From Verrucomicrobiaceae bacterium E54 (GTDB lineage Bacteria > Verrucomicrobiota > Verrucomicrobiia > Verrucomicrobiales > Akkermansiaceae): a stretch of DNA of 64,000 bases. The notes beneath the pieces were generated by a model, which was not told the origin of the DNA, made no database searches, and worked only from the letters and a program-made list of their open reading frames with translations. Position 1 is the first letter of the stretch, and each line of letters begins with the position of its first letter. The position numbers and the translations under genes are program-made. Positions 1-10,227 of the stretch are shown piece after piece. The DNA is taken from contig JAKZES010000014.1 in NCBI GenBank assembly GCA_022548915.1, forward strand, positions 41,780-105,779, read 5' to 3'.

Positions 1-1250
1 CCCCGGCGTCCGATTCCCGCCCCACCGTTTCCGGTCACGACCTGCACGGTTCCATTGTGAGGCTGCAATCCCTCGCTCTTGCGGTAGGCTCCATCGCCTT
101 CGGGGTCGCCGTCGCCATCGTCGAAGATCACGCCTTTGGCCGTGGTCGGGGTGTCGTAGGCACCGTCCATCAGCATCGACCGCTCCCAGATGTGCGAGTG
201 TCCGGTGAAGACGACATCCACGCCGCCCGCCTCGAGGATCGGCATGATGTGCTCCCGCATTTCGATCAACTGCCCCTCCTTGTCACTGTCGTGGGTGCCC
301 TTGGTGTAGGGCGGGTGATGCCAGAACGCCACCAGCCAGTCCGCCTGGGTCTGCTCGAGGTCGGCCCGCAGCCATTTCGCCATGGCACCGGTCGGCTTGC
401 GGTCGAGGTCGTGCGAGTCGAGCGAGATGAAGTGCACCTTGCCGTAGTCGAAGGAATAGTAGGCCTCGGTGCCGGAGGGCACCCCGCCGGCCTCGCCCCT
501 GGTCGGGCAGATGTAGCCGTCATAGTACGGCCCGATTCCGTCCTTGCCCTTGGATGTGGCCCCTTCGTGGTTGCCCATCGCTGGCCAGCACACGGTGTTG
601 CGCAGGGTCGGGTCGTAGACCGCAAAAAAATTGTTCGAGAACTCCGGATCCGTGCCGCTGCCGTAGGCCATGTCACCGACATGGAGGTAGAGATCGAGTT
701 GCCGGTCCCCCAGGGCCTTGAGCATTCCCTCGTAAACCTGTCGTTGGGCATCGCCTCCGGTTCCCGAATCGCCGACCACCCAGAACAACACCCCGGTCTC
801 CGTCCCCGGAGCCGGATGAGTCCGGAACCGGTAGCTCGGATCGGGCGGCGTCATGCGCGTGTCGCCGTCGAAGATCGCATAGTGGTAGGTCCGGCCACCC
901 TCAAGGCCCTTCAGGGTCACCTCGTACTGGCGGACCGTTTCCCGGGCGCTTTGCTGCGGATTGCCCTGGAACAGGTCCGGGCCCTTCGGGATTTCCGGAT
1001 CGCCGGATTGGCCAGGCAGACGTCGAACGATCATGTCACCCGTCGCAGCCTCCCGGTCCAGTGCGCCCGCCGCCTCGCCGAAGCGGACGACAGGATTCAT
1101 GGCCCGGTCGGTACGCCAGACGAGGCGGATCGACTCGTGAGTCGCCATTTGCACGTAGGGGGCCCGCTCGAAATCCTGCGCTGGCGCGGCAATGGATGCC
1201 GAACCCCCGATCAGGGCCAGCGTGAGGGTTCCGAGATAGGTTCGCATCAT
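1..1250 (-). CDS. Purple-acid-phosphatase-like metallophosphoesterase, 3' end cut by window edge
   Basis: The minus frame is open from an ATG at 1250 to the window edge without a stop, so the gene is partial. It begins with an export signal (about residues 1-24), followed by a fibronectin-III-like domain typical of purple acid phosphatases, then a calcineurin-like catalytic domain. The metal-binding motifs are visible in the right order: GDSG (160-163), GDMAY (192-196), GNHE (226-229), HHPP (311-314) and GHSH (350-353). It should be an exported phosphomonoesterase or phosphodiesterase; the substrate cannot be read from sequence. ATG ATG at the start leaves two equivalent start codons. It lies about 55 bp downstream of the large secreted paralogue genes and may be co-transcribed with them. 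Confidence 0.88.
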   Translation of the reverse strand, partial: MMRTYLGTLTLALIGGSASIAAPAQDFERAPYVQMATHESIRLVWRTDRAMNPVVRFGEAAGALDREAATGDMIVRRLPGQSGDPEIPKGPDLFQGNPQQSARETVRQYEVTLKGLEGGRTYHYAIFDGDTRMTPPDPSYRFRTHPAPGTETGVLFWVVGDSGTGGDAQRQVYEGMLKALGDRQLDLYLHVGDMAYGSGTDPEFSNNFFAVYDPTLRNTVCWPAMGNHEGATSKGKDGIGPYYDGYICPTRGEAGGVPSGTEAYYSFDYGKVHFISLDSHDLDRKPTGAMAKWLRADLEQTQADWLVAFWHHPPYTKGTHDSDKEGQLIEMREHIMPILEAGGVDVVFTGHSHIWERSMLMDGAYDTPTTAKGVIFDDGDGDPEGDGAYRKSEGLQPHNGTVQVVTGNGGAGIGRR

Positions 1251-1304
1251 GTTGCTTGAGGGTTTTCCGCCCGATGGAAGCGCCAGCAGGAGGGGATGTC
1301 CATT

Positions 1305-4025
1305 CTATCGAGAATTCATCTCCTCCTTGATGGAGTCGCGAAGGGCTTCCGCCTCGTCGAGTTCCTTGGTGCGCAGGCTCATGCCGCCGGCCTTTCCCAG
1401 TTCCGCCTGGAAGACCACCTCGGCGTCGGCCAGCGCCTTTTCCCATTCCTGAAGGGCCATGTAGACCCGGGCGCGTGCCCGGAGGTGGGGGAGGCTGTAC
1501 TTCGGCTCGGGGAGCTTCCGGCCCTTTTCGTCGACCGCTTCGGGGTCGTAAGGCGGAGCCAGCGACATGATGCGCTGCTCGGCGGCCTCGATGTCGCCGC
1601 GTTTCAGGGCTTCCATGACGAATTGCTCGTCGAGCAGGTGAATGGTGTCGGGAAACACCGAGGAGACGTTGCCGACCTCGGAGGTGAGATTCGTGAGGAT
1701 GCGACCCTGTTTGTCGACCAGCACGGCGCAGGCCTCGTCGTCCAGCATGCCGAGTCGGTGAACCAAGGGGTTGTTCATTCCGCCGGGGATCTCGAGGATG
1801 GGATGATCCCATTGGGTTTCGCTGTTCCGCACCTTGATGTCCTCGAGGACGGCCTGTTCGTCCGCCTTCCCGAGCATGGCGACCCGGAGGTCCACATCGG
1901 GGCGCTGCAAGGCATAGCCGGGAAAGTTCCTGAGGATCCTCGAGGGAGAGGGAGGGCGGGTGTCTTCACGATCGTTGCCACGCCACGTTCCAGGCTGCGC
2001 CAGCAGGATGGCGGTGTAGTCGGCTTCGAGATCCTCGGGGATCCGGAAGGTCTTTCCGTCGGAGGTGGCGAGTTCCAGCTTCAGCATGCGCCGGGCTTCC
2101 TCGATCGATCCCTTGGTCATCTCGTTCTTCAGGCGCCGCCCGAACGACCAACCGGCGGTGAACGGCACGTGAAACATCCAGTAGTCATGGTAGCGGCTCA
2201 GCAGGAATGAGGAGAAAAGCCACATCGACGGGTATTCGGTGTGGCCCGCGAGGATGACGGACCGGAAGCGTTCGTAGCGTGCCTCGTCCGCCACATCCAG
2301 TGACAGCAGCGCCGCCACCGCAAGAACGGGACCGGGGGCCGACGCACCGCCTTGCCCGGCGACGAAGGCATCGATGACCTTTCCCGGATCGGCATCCGGA
2401 TTCCGCAGAGCCTGACGGGTCAGGCAGAATCGTGGGATCACATCGGTGCCTTCCGGGTAGCCGGCCGCCATCGCGAGCTGCGCCTCGGCGACGGCCGCTT
2501 CAAAGAACGCGGGATCAAAGTCCGTCTTCCAGAGGCCAAGCAGGGCAATCATGAGCCGGTTCCTCACGATCCACAGGTCGGGGGCGTCCGGATAATCCTT
2601 CAGCGCCTTGCGGCAAAGGTCATGCATCTTCCGGTAGCCGGCCCGGATCTCGGCCACACTCGAATGATAGCGTTGCGGCGGCGCGATCAGGCAGTCTTGG
2701 ATTGCGACCAAAGTCTCTTCCGGGACGGAGCCGGCACCGCGTTCAAGTGGCGTGACTTTTCCTCCCATGGCAGCGGCCTTGAGTTCGGGAGGTCGGGTCG
2801 GATCGAGGGCGCCCTCGGGATCAAAGATCAGGAAGTCCCCGGTCATCAGGGCGGAAAGATGCTGGGCATAGTCATCGCGACTCCAACTGCGGATCAGGGT
2901 GCGCCGGAAGGACTCGGTCTGGGGCTTGAGATCCTCGCTGGGTTTGATGCTGCCGAGCGTTTCCTCCAGCTCTTCCGGCGTCAGCGGCGTGGGCTTGGGC
3001 GACGACTCACGCATCATCATCGCCACCTGGCCGGTGGGGGCCACCCGCATGTTGAGGGGGTCGACCCGTGCGTAGGCGCGGTACATCGGGTTCTCCCGGC
3101 CTCCCGGGAAATGCAGGCAGGGCCAGCCGGCGCCGAGTCGACGGATGATGGATTCGCCGGCGTCGGGCAGGTCGTCCAGATTCATGCTGATCAGCTCAAG
3201 GCGGCCATCGATCCGTTCGTGATCGACCTTCTGGGCCGCCGCCAGATCGGCGATGTACTGCAGGGCCCTCGGGTCTTCCTTTGACCAGAAAATGACCATC
3301 GAGGAATGCCCGAGACCGTCCATGGGGAAGCATGCCGTCTTGCCGTCCGACCTCTGGAAGTGACCGACGAAGGGAACCCCGAAGACCTGCCCGCCGAGGT
3401 GGTCCCTGAGAAAGGTGATCATTTCGAGATCGGCGGAGTAATTCTCGGCGATGATTTGCCGCAGATCATTGACGAGACGGGTGTCGCCGATCTCAAGGGC
3501 CATCACCATGGTGGTTCGAAGGGCCTTCGGTCCTGCGGGCGTGCCAACATAGCGGTCGATAAATCGCCGGAGGGCGGCGGAGCGGTCGCCCGTGCCGTCG
3601 CTTCTCTTTGCCTGCTCCACCTGCGACAGAAGCAGATCGGCCTCGAGCCGTAACTCGGCGAACTCGTCGGGTGCCTTGACCAGTTCCCGGCAGGTCTCGA
3701 TCAGGTCCTCCCGGTATTGGTTGTCGTCGTCGAGGGCGACGAGCCGCTGGCGGGCGCGGAACAGAAACTCAAGGGTCGACCAGCGGGTGGCCTCGCTCTT
3801 GCCTTCCTCCAGTCGTTTCTCGGCGTCGCGGATCACGCGACGCACGGCCAGGCGCTGACGCGCGACGGAACCGGCATCCTCCGAGGAGAGTAGTGCCTCC
3901 TCGAACTCCTCCAGACCGGCGTCAGGGGGCTCGCTTGCCGCGGCAGGAGCGGCATGGAGCACGGCAAGGGCGAGGCAGAAGATGCCCAGACGAATGGCAT
4001 GAATGACGTGGCTCCGGCGGTGCAT
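1305..4025 (-). CDS. Large secreted protein with thioredoxin-like segment, paralogue 1
   Basis: A 906-residue protein with a Sec signal (about 1-30, ending AAPAAAS). An alpha-helical N-terminal part is followed at about 210-340 by a segment laid out like a TlpA/AhpC thioredoxin fold: GVPF start, a strand with VIFWSKEDP where thioredoxins carry WCxPC, and a PTGQ-like strand. The redox CxxC is absent, so redox catalysis is unlikely. The C-terminal third has TPR-like helices (RARARVYMALQEWEKALADAE). It is clearly homologous along its length to the neighbour upstream, which ends 2 bp before this ATG, indicating tandem duplication. The function is unknown; the family assignment is inference from pattern only. 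Confidence 0.8.
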   Translation of the reverse strand: MHRRSHVIHAIRLGIFCLALAVLHAAPAAASEPPDAGLEEFEEALLSSEDAGSVARQRLAVRRVIRDAEKRLEEGKSEATRWSTLEFLFRARQRLVALDDDNQYREDLIETCRELVKAPDEFAELRLEADLLLSQVEQAKRSDGTGDRSAALRRFIDRYVGTPAGPKALRTTMVMALEIGDTRLVNDLRQIIAENYSADLEMITFLRDHLGGQVFGVPFVGHFQRSDGKTACFPMDGLGHSSMVIFWSKEDPRALQYIADLAAAQKVDHERIDGRLELISMNLDDLPDAGESIIRRLGAGWPCLHFPGGRENPMYRAYARVDPLNMRVAPTGQVAMMMRESSPKPTPLTPEELEETLGSIKPSEDLKPQTESFRRTLIRSWSRDDYAQHLSALMTGDFLIFDPEGALDPTRPPELKAAAMGGKVTPLERGAGSVPEETLVAIQDCLIAPPQRYHSSVAEIRAGYRKMHDLCRKALKDYPDAPDLWIVRNRLMIALLGLWKTDFDPAFFEAAVAEAQLAMAAGYPEGTDVIPRFCLTRQALRNPDADPGKVIDAFVAGQGGASAPGPVLAVAALLSLDVADEARYERFRSVILAGHTEYPSMWLFSSFLLSRYHDYWMFHVPFTAGWSFGRRLKNEMTKGSIEEARRMLKLELATSDGKTFRIPEDLEADYTAILLAQPGTWRGNDREDTRPPSPSRILRNFPGYALQRPDVDLRVAMLGKADEQAVLEDIKVRNSETQWDHPILEIPGGMNNPLVHRLGMLDDEACAVLVDKQGRILTNLTSEVGNVSSVFPDTIHLLDEQFVMEALKRGDIEAAEQRIMSLAPPYDPEAVDEKGRKLPEPKYSLPHLRARARVYMALQEWEKALADAEVVFQAELGKAGGMSLRTKELDEAEALRDSIKEEMNSR

Positions 4026-4027
4026 CC

Positions 4028-6733
4028 CTAGCGAGTCTCTTCGATCTGTTGCTTGATCTCCTCGCGCAGGGCCTCATCTGCCTCGAGTTGGTCGGTGCGG
4101 AGGCTCATGCCGCCATCCTTGCTGAGCTGTTGGGAGCAGATCTCCTCGGCGTCGGCCAGGGCCTTGTCCCAATCCTCCATGGCCATGTAGACGCGGGCGC
4201 GTGCCCGCAGGTGGGAGAGTGCATAATTGGGCTTCCTCAGCTTGCGGCCGCGGTCATCCACCGCCTCGGGATCGTAGGGTGGCGCGAGGGAGAAGATGAA
4301 GTCCCTGGCGGCATCAAATTTGCCCTCTTCCAGCAGGGCATCGACCTTCAGGGCGTCCTGGTGGGTCACCACATTGACGAGAGTGCTGCCACTGCGGTCG
4401 GAATGCGTGGCCAGACCGGAGATGGCGGCGAGAATCCGGCCCTGCTTGTCCACCAGCACGGAGTTCACGTCGCGAGTGGTGGAGAGCATGCCGAGCCGGT
4501 GCACCAGCGGGTTGTCGAGGCCGCCCGGCAGGCTCAGCATCATGCCGGGGATTTCAATGTCGTTGCCCTTGTGGTCCTTGATGACGCCGGGGTGCGGTTC
4601 GTCGTCGAAGACGGCCAAGGCCGTTTGGACATCCCCGCTCGGACGGGCGTCCGCGAATGCCGTGAAGCCGGAAATGGTACGCACGGGCGACGGGGGGAGG
4701 CCGTCGTCGCGGTTGCTGCTCCAAGGGCCGGGGTTGGAGAAGAAGATGGCGGTGTAGTCGGCGCTGAGATCCCCGGGAATGCGGAAGGACTTTCCATCCG
4801 CCGTGCGCAGGTCGGCCTTCAACATGCGGTGGGCGTCTTCCGGATCGCCCTTGGTCTGGAAGTAGCCCTCGCGCCGGCCATAGGACCAGCCGGCGGTGAA
4901 GGGCACCTGGAAGAGCCAGTAGTGATGATGGCGGTCGAGGAGGAAGGCGGTGAAAATCCACATCATCGGATCTTCCGTATGCTGCTTGAGGATGACTTCG
5001 CGAAACTCCTCGAAGCGAAGGCGCTCGGCCACGTCCAAGGCCAGCATGGATGCCGCGGCGAGCCCCGGGCCGGGTGCCTTTTCCCCGCCGGATTCGGCCA
5101 CAAACCGGTCCAGCACCTGGCGCGTGTCGGCTTCCGGATCGCGCAAGGCTTCGCGGGCGAGACAAAAGCGGGCGACGAGGTCACAGCCCTCGGGATAGCC
5201 TGTGGCGACGGCCGCCCGGGCTTCCTCAAACGCGGCTTCGAGTTGGCCGAGGTCACCGCCGACTTTCCAGAGTCCGAGCAGGGCCACGATCAGGCGGTTC
5301 CTGACGATCCACAGGTCCGGGGCGTCGGGGTGGTCCACCACGGCCTTGCGGCCCAGCTCCACGGCCTTGCGGTAGTGGGAAAGAATCTCCTCGTGGGGAA
5401 TGAGGTAGCGTGTCGGTGGGGCGACAAAGCATTCCTGAATCGCCTGCAGAGTTGCCTCGGGAACGCTCTGTCCCGTGCGCGGGAGCATCTTGCCCGCGGA
5501 GACGGCCTTGAGCTCGGGCGGACGGGCCGGGTCGATCCCGCCCGCCGGATCAAACACCAGGAAATCCCCGGCACTCAGCGAGCTGAGCTGGGCGCAATAG
5601 TCGGGCTGGGTCCATTGACGTGCGAAGGCGGAACCGAAGGTGCGGTCGAAGTCGACCGATCCGTCCTCCGTGAGCTTGGTGCGGCCGACGCCTTCCATGA
5701 TCAGCGCGGCCTGGCCGGTGGAACTGACCCGCATGGCCAGCGGATCCCGGCTGGCATAGGCCTTGTAGATCGAGTTTTCCCGGCCGCCTGGAAGATGCAG
5801 GCATTGCCAGTCGGCGCCAAAGCCGCGGATGATGGACTCTCCGGCGTCGGGCAGGCCGTCCAGATTGAAGCTCAGGATTTCCATCCGGCCCGGGAGCTGA
5901 TCCTTGACCTTGAGGGTCGCCTCCGCGAGTCCCTTGGCATGGGCAAGTCCCTCGCCTTCCCTCGACCAGAACAGCACCATGGTCGAACGGCCGAAGGTGT
6001 CCATCGGGAGGCGCACGAGCTTGCCATCGGAGCGCTTGAAACTGCCGGCGAATGGAACCCCAAGCACCTGCCCGCCCAGCTTGTCGCGCTGGAACTGGAT
6101 CATCTCGTGATCGGCCGCGTAGTGGACGGCGATGAGTTCGCGGAGATCCGCGACCAACTTGACGTCGCCCAGTTCGAGAGCCATCACCATCGCCACGCGC
6201 AGCACCTTGGCTCCCTCCTTGGTTTCAATGTAGCGCTCGATGAGCGGCCGAAGCGCCGCCGCGCGTTCCTCGTCGCTGGCTCCGCTCTTGGCGAGTTCGG
6301 TCTGGGAAAGCAGGAGGTCGGCCTGGAACTTCAAGTGCGCATACTCGTCCGGCGCCTTGACCAGTTCGGCGCAGGTTTTCATCAGGGCCGCCCGGTGCTT
6401 GGAATCATCGTCCATCGCGATGAGCTGCTGCTGCGCCCGGAACAGGAACTCGAGCGCGAGAAAGCGCTCCGGTTTGCCGGCGTGGGCCTCGATGAGTAAC
6501 TCGGTGTCACGAATCACGCGGCGCACCGCGAGCCGCTTGCGGGCGTCCGACGAGGCGTCCGTGGCTTCGACCAGCGCCTGTTCGAGCTCGGTGATGGTCG
6601 CTTCGGTGATGGCCTCCTCGCCCGATGCCCGTGGCAGGCCCAGGAAAAGCGTCGCGAGGATGCCGAGGGCGAGCACGACGAGGCGTGGCGGAACCAGGAT
6701 GGCGCTCATGGCAGGTGAGGGTCTGGAAAGCAT
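4028..6733 (-). CDS. Large secreted protein with thioredoxin-like segment, paralogue 2
   Basis: A paralogue of the following gene, about 901 residues from the ATG at 6733, which overlaps the stop of the upstream gene as TGATG; an ATG at 6709 is an alternative. An N-terminal hydrophobic stretch (LVVLALGILATLFLGLPRASG) is a signal peptide. A thioredoxin-like core lies at about 222-345, again with the active site replaced (VLFWSREGEG). The TPR-like C-terminus matches its sister closely (RARARVYMAMEDWDKALADAE). Upstream in-frame codons exist as far as 6856 but overlap the preceding gene, so the longer start was rejected. Likely an exported protein of unknown role in a three-gene unit. Confidence 0.8.
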   Translation of the reverse strand: MLSRPSPAMSAILVPPRLVVLALGILATLFLGLPRASGEEAITEATITELEQALVEATDASSDARKRLAVRRVIRDTELLIEAHAGKPERFLALEFLFRAQQQLIAMDDDSKHRAALMKTCAELVKAPDEYAHLKFQADLLLSQTELAKSGASDEERAAALRPLIERYIETKEGAKVLRVAMVMALELGDVKLVADLRELIAVHYAADHEMIQFQRDKLGGQVLGVPFAGSFKRSDGKLVRLPMDTFGRSTMVLFWSREGEGLAHAKGLAEATLKVKDQLPGRMEILSFNLDGLPDAGESIIRGFGADWQCLHLPGGRENSIYKAYASRDPLAMRVSSTGQAALIMEGVGRTKLTEDGSVDFDRTFGSAFARQWTQPDYCAQLSSLSAGDFLVFDPAGGIDPARPPELKAVSAGKMLPRTGQSVPEATLQAIQECFVAPPTRYLIPHEEILSHYRKAVELGRKAVVDHPDAPDLWIVRNRLIVALLGLWKVGGDLGQLEAAFEEARAAVATGYPEGCDLVARFCLAREALRDPEADTRQVLDRFVAESGGEKAPGPGLAAASMLALDVAERLRFEEFREVILKQHTEDPMMWIFTAFLLDRHHHYWLFQVPFTAGWSYGRREGYFQTKGDPEDAHRMLKADLRTADGKSFRIPGDLSADYTAIFFSNPGPWSSNRDDGLPPSPVRTISGFTAFADARPSGDVQTALAVFDDEPHPGVIKDHKGNDIEIPGMMLSLPGGLDNPLVHRLGMLSTTRDVNSVLVDKQGRILAAISGLATHSDRSGSTLVNVVTHQDALKVDALLEEGKFDAARDFIFSLAPPYDPEAVDDRGRKLRKPNYALSHLRARARVYMAMEDWDKALADAEEICSQQLSKDGGMSLRTDQLEADEALREEIKQQIEETR

Positions 6734-8646
6734 CACTGCACCGGCTTGATCTGCCAGTTCTTGATGCTGACTCCGCGATTGGGAACCCGGGCGGTCACGC
6801 TGATCGTGTTGCGACCCTCGGACAGCGTCACCTTCGTCGGCTCGGAGGTCTGCCAAAGGCCCTTGGTGTAGGGCATCGCGAAGGGAGTGGGCTCGTCACG
6901 GTTGATCCGGACGAGGACCTCGAGGTCGGGGGAGACGGTCGCGGCCTGCGCGGTGAGCTCGTACTCTCCCGCGGCCGGGACTTCGACGCGGTACTTGAAC
7001 AACTCGGGGCGCTGGCCCAGGCGGCTGTAGTGGAGTTGGTAGCCGTCTTCCCAGCTTTCCAGGAAAAGGATGCGGTCGCTGGGCTTGCGGGGCGAGTAGC
7101 AGGCCACGGCGGGAATGGTGATGATCCCGTCGTCGGCCACCGTGATTTCCTTGAACTCATCCGGAATCTCGATGTCCTCGCCTTCCTCGTCGCCGATCAG
7201 GTTGTCGGACTCGCCGAGTTCCATGCCTCCCACCAATTCAAGCGCTTCGACCTCGGCCTTCTTGACGATGATCTGCTTCTTGACGAAGGCGAGGCTGTTC
7301 CAGAAGCCGCCACCCTTGCCATAGCTGCCGTTCGATAGCGCGGTGTCCGGCTCATCGTAGGCGTCTCCGATCCACTGGGCACGACGCACGAGTTGATAAT
7401 CCTCCTCGAACTCACGAGCCTGGGAATCGAGCAGGAAATCCAGGCCGCCCCACGGTCCGCACCAGGCCATCGACCACCAGGCCCCGAGGCAGATCACCCA
7501 GCCGTCGGGCGTCCAGTGGTTCATCGCGCCGTGACCGGTCTGGGTCGACTGTCGTGAAGGAATCCCGAAGGCGCGGGTGGAGAAGCGGCCGTAGTAGGCG
7601 CGGCGACCGCAGATGCCGCCGAGCGCGATGTGCTGCTGGCCGGGTGTGCCCAGGGCGGGGTCGTCGGTGGGGCTGCAATAGGGCACGTCGCTCTTCACGA
7701 TGCGGATGTAGCGCCACTTGTAATCGTCCATGCGGATGTGGTCCGGGCGGTAGACACGCAGCATCTGGCGGAACCACGCGAGGTCCTCGTTGCTGTAGGG
7801 ATCGTTGGCGATGAAGCGGCATTCCCAGGTATTCATTTCGGGGAAGGCGGGATCGAGTTCGCCATCGAGATAGGCCTTCTCATAGTGCAGGTAGCGGGGG
7901 ATCTGCTTGATGTTGGCATTCGCGCTGAAGACGGTGGCATGGATGCCGGCCCTGCCCTCCTCGCCGCCGGTGCTTTCGGCGTTGAGCCACGGCATCTGGA
8001 TCGCCATGCCCAGTGCCAGCCGCTGGAAGATGGTGCCGCGCTCGCGGGCGCGCTCGCTGGCATCGAGGATGGCGGTGTAGACCTCCATCATCTCGCCGTA
8101 TTCACCGCCGTTGGCCCCGCCGGCCTCGAGCACCTGGCGCATCAGGGCGTCGTCGGCGAAGAAGTCGTCGAGCAGCTTCTTGTGCTTGTCACCTTTCTGG
8201 GCGAATTCGGCGAGGCCACGGGGCGTGGCATGGGTGAGCACGGCGATCCGCATCAGTTTCGAATCAAGGGCATCCGAGGCGAGGGTCGGAGCCAGGTCTT
8301 CCAGCAGGGCACCGGCGGCATCGAGGGAGGCACTCTCGGTCTGCTCGCGCAATTCCTCGATGGCCTTCCGCTCAGCGGGCGGGGTGTCATCGTTGACCCC
8401 GGAGATCCCGTCCCAGGTCTTCCGGAGCCCCATGAAGCGCGACCTCCTGGCCTCATCAATCCCGGGCAGGGCGGCAACCACCTCCGCCCGAAGTGATTCC
8501 AGTTCCTTGGTGTAGTTTTCGTGAAGTTCGCTGCCGCGGGTGCTGAGCGGGATTTCTTCCTGATTCCGGGCCCCGGCGGCCGGGATCAGGACGATGACGG
8601 TCGCCGCCAGTGCGGTGGCAGGGGACAGGTGCTTGTGGAATTGCAT
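6733..8646 (-). CDS. Secreted transglutaminase-like protein
   Basis: A 637-residue protein with a Sec signal (1-26, AAGA cleavage region) and a long helical N-terminal half. The central part has CGRRA (346-350), followed by GHGAMNHW (371-378) and Asp381, the Cys-His-Asp order of the papain/transglutaminase fold; C346, H377 and D381 are the plausible triad. The C-terminal 120 residues look like a beta-sandwich of the carbohydrate-binding type (terms such as GEYELTAQA and NTISVTARVPNRG). It is first in a unit with the two large paralogues. Known relatives in planctomycetes and verrucomicrobia are mostly hypothetical. Substrate crosslinking versus proteolysis cannot be told apart. Confidence 0.7.
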   Translation of the reverse strand: MQFHKHLSPATALAATVIVLIPAAGARNQEEIPLSTRGSELHENYTKELESLRAEVVAALPGIDEARRSRFMGLRKTWDGISGVNDDTPPAERKAIEELREQTESASLDAAGALLEDLAPTLASDALDSKLMRIAVLTHATPRGLAEFAQKGDKHKKLLDDFFADDALMRQVLEAGGANGGEYGEMMEVYTAILDASERARERGTIFQRLALGMAIQMPWLNAESTGGEEGRAGIHATVFSANANIKQIPRYLHYEKAYLDGELDPAFPEMNTWECRFIANDPYSNEDLAWFRQMLRVYRPDHIRMDDYKWRYIRIVKSDVPYCSPTDDPALGTPGQQHIALGGICGRRAYYGRFSTRAFGIPSRQSTQTGHGAMNHWTPDGWVICLGAWWSMAWCGPWGGLDFLLDSQAREFEEDYQLVRRAQWIGDAYDEPDTALSNGSYGKGGGFWNSLAFVKKQIIVKKAEVEALELVGGMELGESDNLIGDEEGEDIEIPDEFKEITVADDGIITIPAVACYSPRKPSDRILFLESWEDGYQLHYSRLGQRPELFKYRVEVPAAGEYELTAQAATVSPDLEVLVRINRDEPTPFAMPYTKGLWQTSEPTKVTLSEGRNTISVTARVPNRGVSIKNWQIKPVQ

Positions 8647-8916
8647 GAGAGCGCAGTGTGGCCCTCTGTAACGTGCCGGAGCAGGTTCCTCTTTCGCCGG
8701 GAAATCTGTCCACGAGTATGCCGGTCGGCCGATGTTGCCATCTGTCTGGTTAACAGCCCGGTGAGGGGCACCGGATGCGTGTCGGTATTCGTAGCCGCTT
8801 CCGGGTGGAACCTCGGTCGATCCGCAGGGGCGCGCAAGCAGGTTGCAGAGAAGGTCCAGCAGCTCGCTGTCAGATTTCAGCCTTCAAATTCTGGGTGGGC
8901 ACGGTAGCCTTTCCCC

Positions 8917-10227
8917 ATGACCCTGAGACCGCCGGTGGCAAAGTTTCACAATCGTTGCTTCGTGGTGGTTTCAGTCATGATTTTGGGGTGCGGCAAACTG
9001 GTGCCGGCCCGTGGAGACGTAACCGATCCGGTTGGCTACACCACTCTTGAAGCAGTGCCGGGGGAGCAGCGGGTCCTGCCCTTGGGCCTCTACCGGATGG
9101 ACGGGATTCGAGTCCCTGTTTCGGCCGTGAGTGGCAATGTAATCAGTCTCGCTTGGGCGGTCAGTGAGGAGAATGTGTCCCGCCTGGGGTCGTGCTTTCT
9201 CCAGGTGCGGGAAGGGCTTCGAGAGGGAGTGTCCATGCGCGTGGCCGCGATCTCCGGCGCCTCGCTCACCACCCGGTTTGATCCAATGGGAATGATCCAG
9301 GCGGGAGACATGCTTGAGGTCATTTCGGAACGGACCGTGGGCGGCATCATGTCGCGCGCGACCCAGGCCGAGATCAATTGGGGAACCGACCCGGAGAATT
9401 CGGACCTCATCGGTATCTGGAATCCCCAACTTCAGGAAACCACCACCCTGTTTGCCAAGGAGGGAGTGGGTTGGGTCGATGCTGAGGACGCCGCCGCGGG
9501 AGACCGGTCGGCTACCGTCGTTCCTCATCCCTGTCCGCTACTTTACACGCGCCGGGGGGACGAGATCCTCTCCTTTCTTGTTGTAGGCGCCGTTCCGATG
9601 CCCTCAAGGCAGCGTTATTTTCGAGTTTGGACCGGTCGGAATTTTCTCAGCATGGGGGTCAATCCATTGGAGGGAAGTGTGGCTGACTATTTCCAGAGTG
9701 CCGGAGTGTTCGACATCCAGTCGGGCCGATCCGCTCCCGCTTCCGATGTGATCCGCATCCACGATTGGCAGAGCGGTGTCAGTCCCTTCTTCTATCGCGC
9801 CTCCTCGTCCGGGTCCGGTTTCGAATGGCGAGAGATCGGGCAGTCCGGACCGGCCTCGGCATATCCGGTTGAACTTTTTGAAGCTCTGGAGTTCCACCGC
9901 AGGGGAGTATCGAAGTTTGTCAGATTCGAGGGTTTCACGATTCCCACGAGTCTGGGCCCGGCAGCCTCGACACCGCTTGCCAGAAGCTCAGCTCCGGCGG
10001 GTGTTGAAGGGGCGGAATTGATCGACGTGAAATCGCGAGATTCGGGCATTCGGGTCGAATGGTATTCGGAGCCGGGAGTTGCCTATCGCGTGCAGTGGAG
10101 TGCCGCTTCCTATCGGGGGTGGGAGGATTGGAGTCCGACGGTCACCGCCGAGGGAGAGCGTTGCTGGGTCGACTGTGAGCGGCGCCCGGGCGGCCTGATC
10201 CGGATCATTGAAGAAACAGAGTCATGA
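8917..10227 (+). CDS. Secreted TIGR02597-like protein
   Basis: A 436-residue protein with an N-terminal signal segment (about 10-33) and the mature start TDPVGYTTLE. The pattern (DPVGY opening, repeated beta-rich blocks, a SDLIGIWNP stretch, and a late YFRVW) resembles the verrucomicrobial TIGR02597 family of exported proteins of unknown function. The C-terminal 80 residues include GIRVEWYSEPGVAYRVQWS, a beta-sandwich type tail seen in Verrucomicrobia surface proteins. The gene is divergent from the transglutaminase-like gene across a 270 bp gap and overlaps the next gene by ATGA, so the two are translated together. Confidence 0.75.
   Translation: MTLRPPVAKFHNRCFVVVSVMILGCGKLVPARGDVTDPVGYTTLEAVPGEQRVLPLGLYRMDGIRVPVSAVSGNVISLAWAVSEENVSRLGSCFLQVREGLREGVSMRVAAISGASLTTRFDPMGMIQAGDMLEVISERTVGGIMSRATQAEINWGTDPENSDLIGIWNPQLQETTTLFAKEGVGWVDAEDAAAGDRSATVVPHPCPLLYTRRGDEILSFLVVGAVPMPSRQRYFRVWTGRNFLSMGVNPLEGSVADYFQSAGVFDIQSGRSAPASDVIRIHDWQSGVSPFFYRASSSGSGFEWREIGQSGPASAYPVELFEALEFHRRGVSKFVRFEGFTIPTSLGPAASTPLARSSAPAGVEGAELIDVKSRDSGIRVEWYSEPGVAYRVQWSAASYRGWEDWSPTVTAEGERCWVDCERRPGGLIRIIEETES

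Noticed and set aside
4049..6499. Plus-strand frame of 816 codons
   Set aside because: Shadow of the second secreted paralogue, whose homology to its neighbour proves the minus frame.
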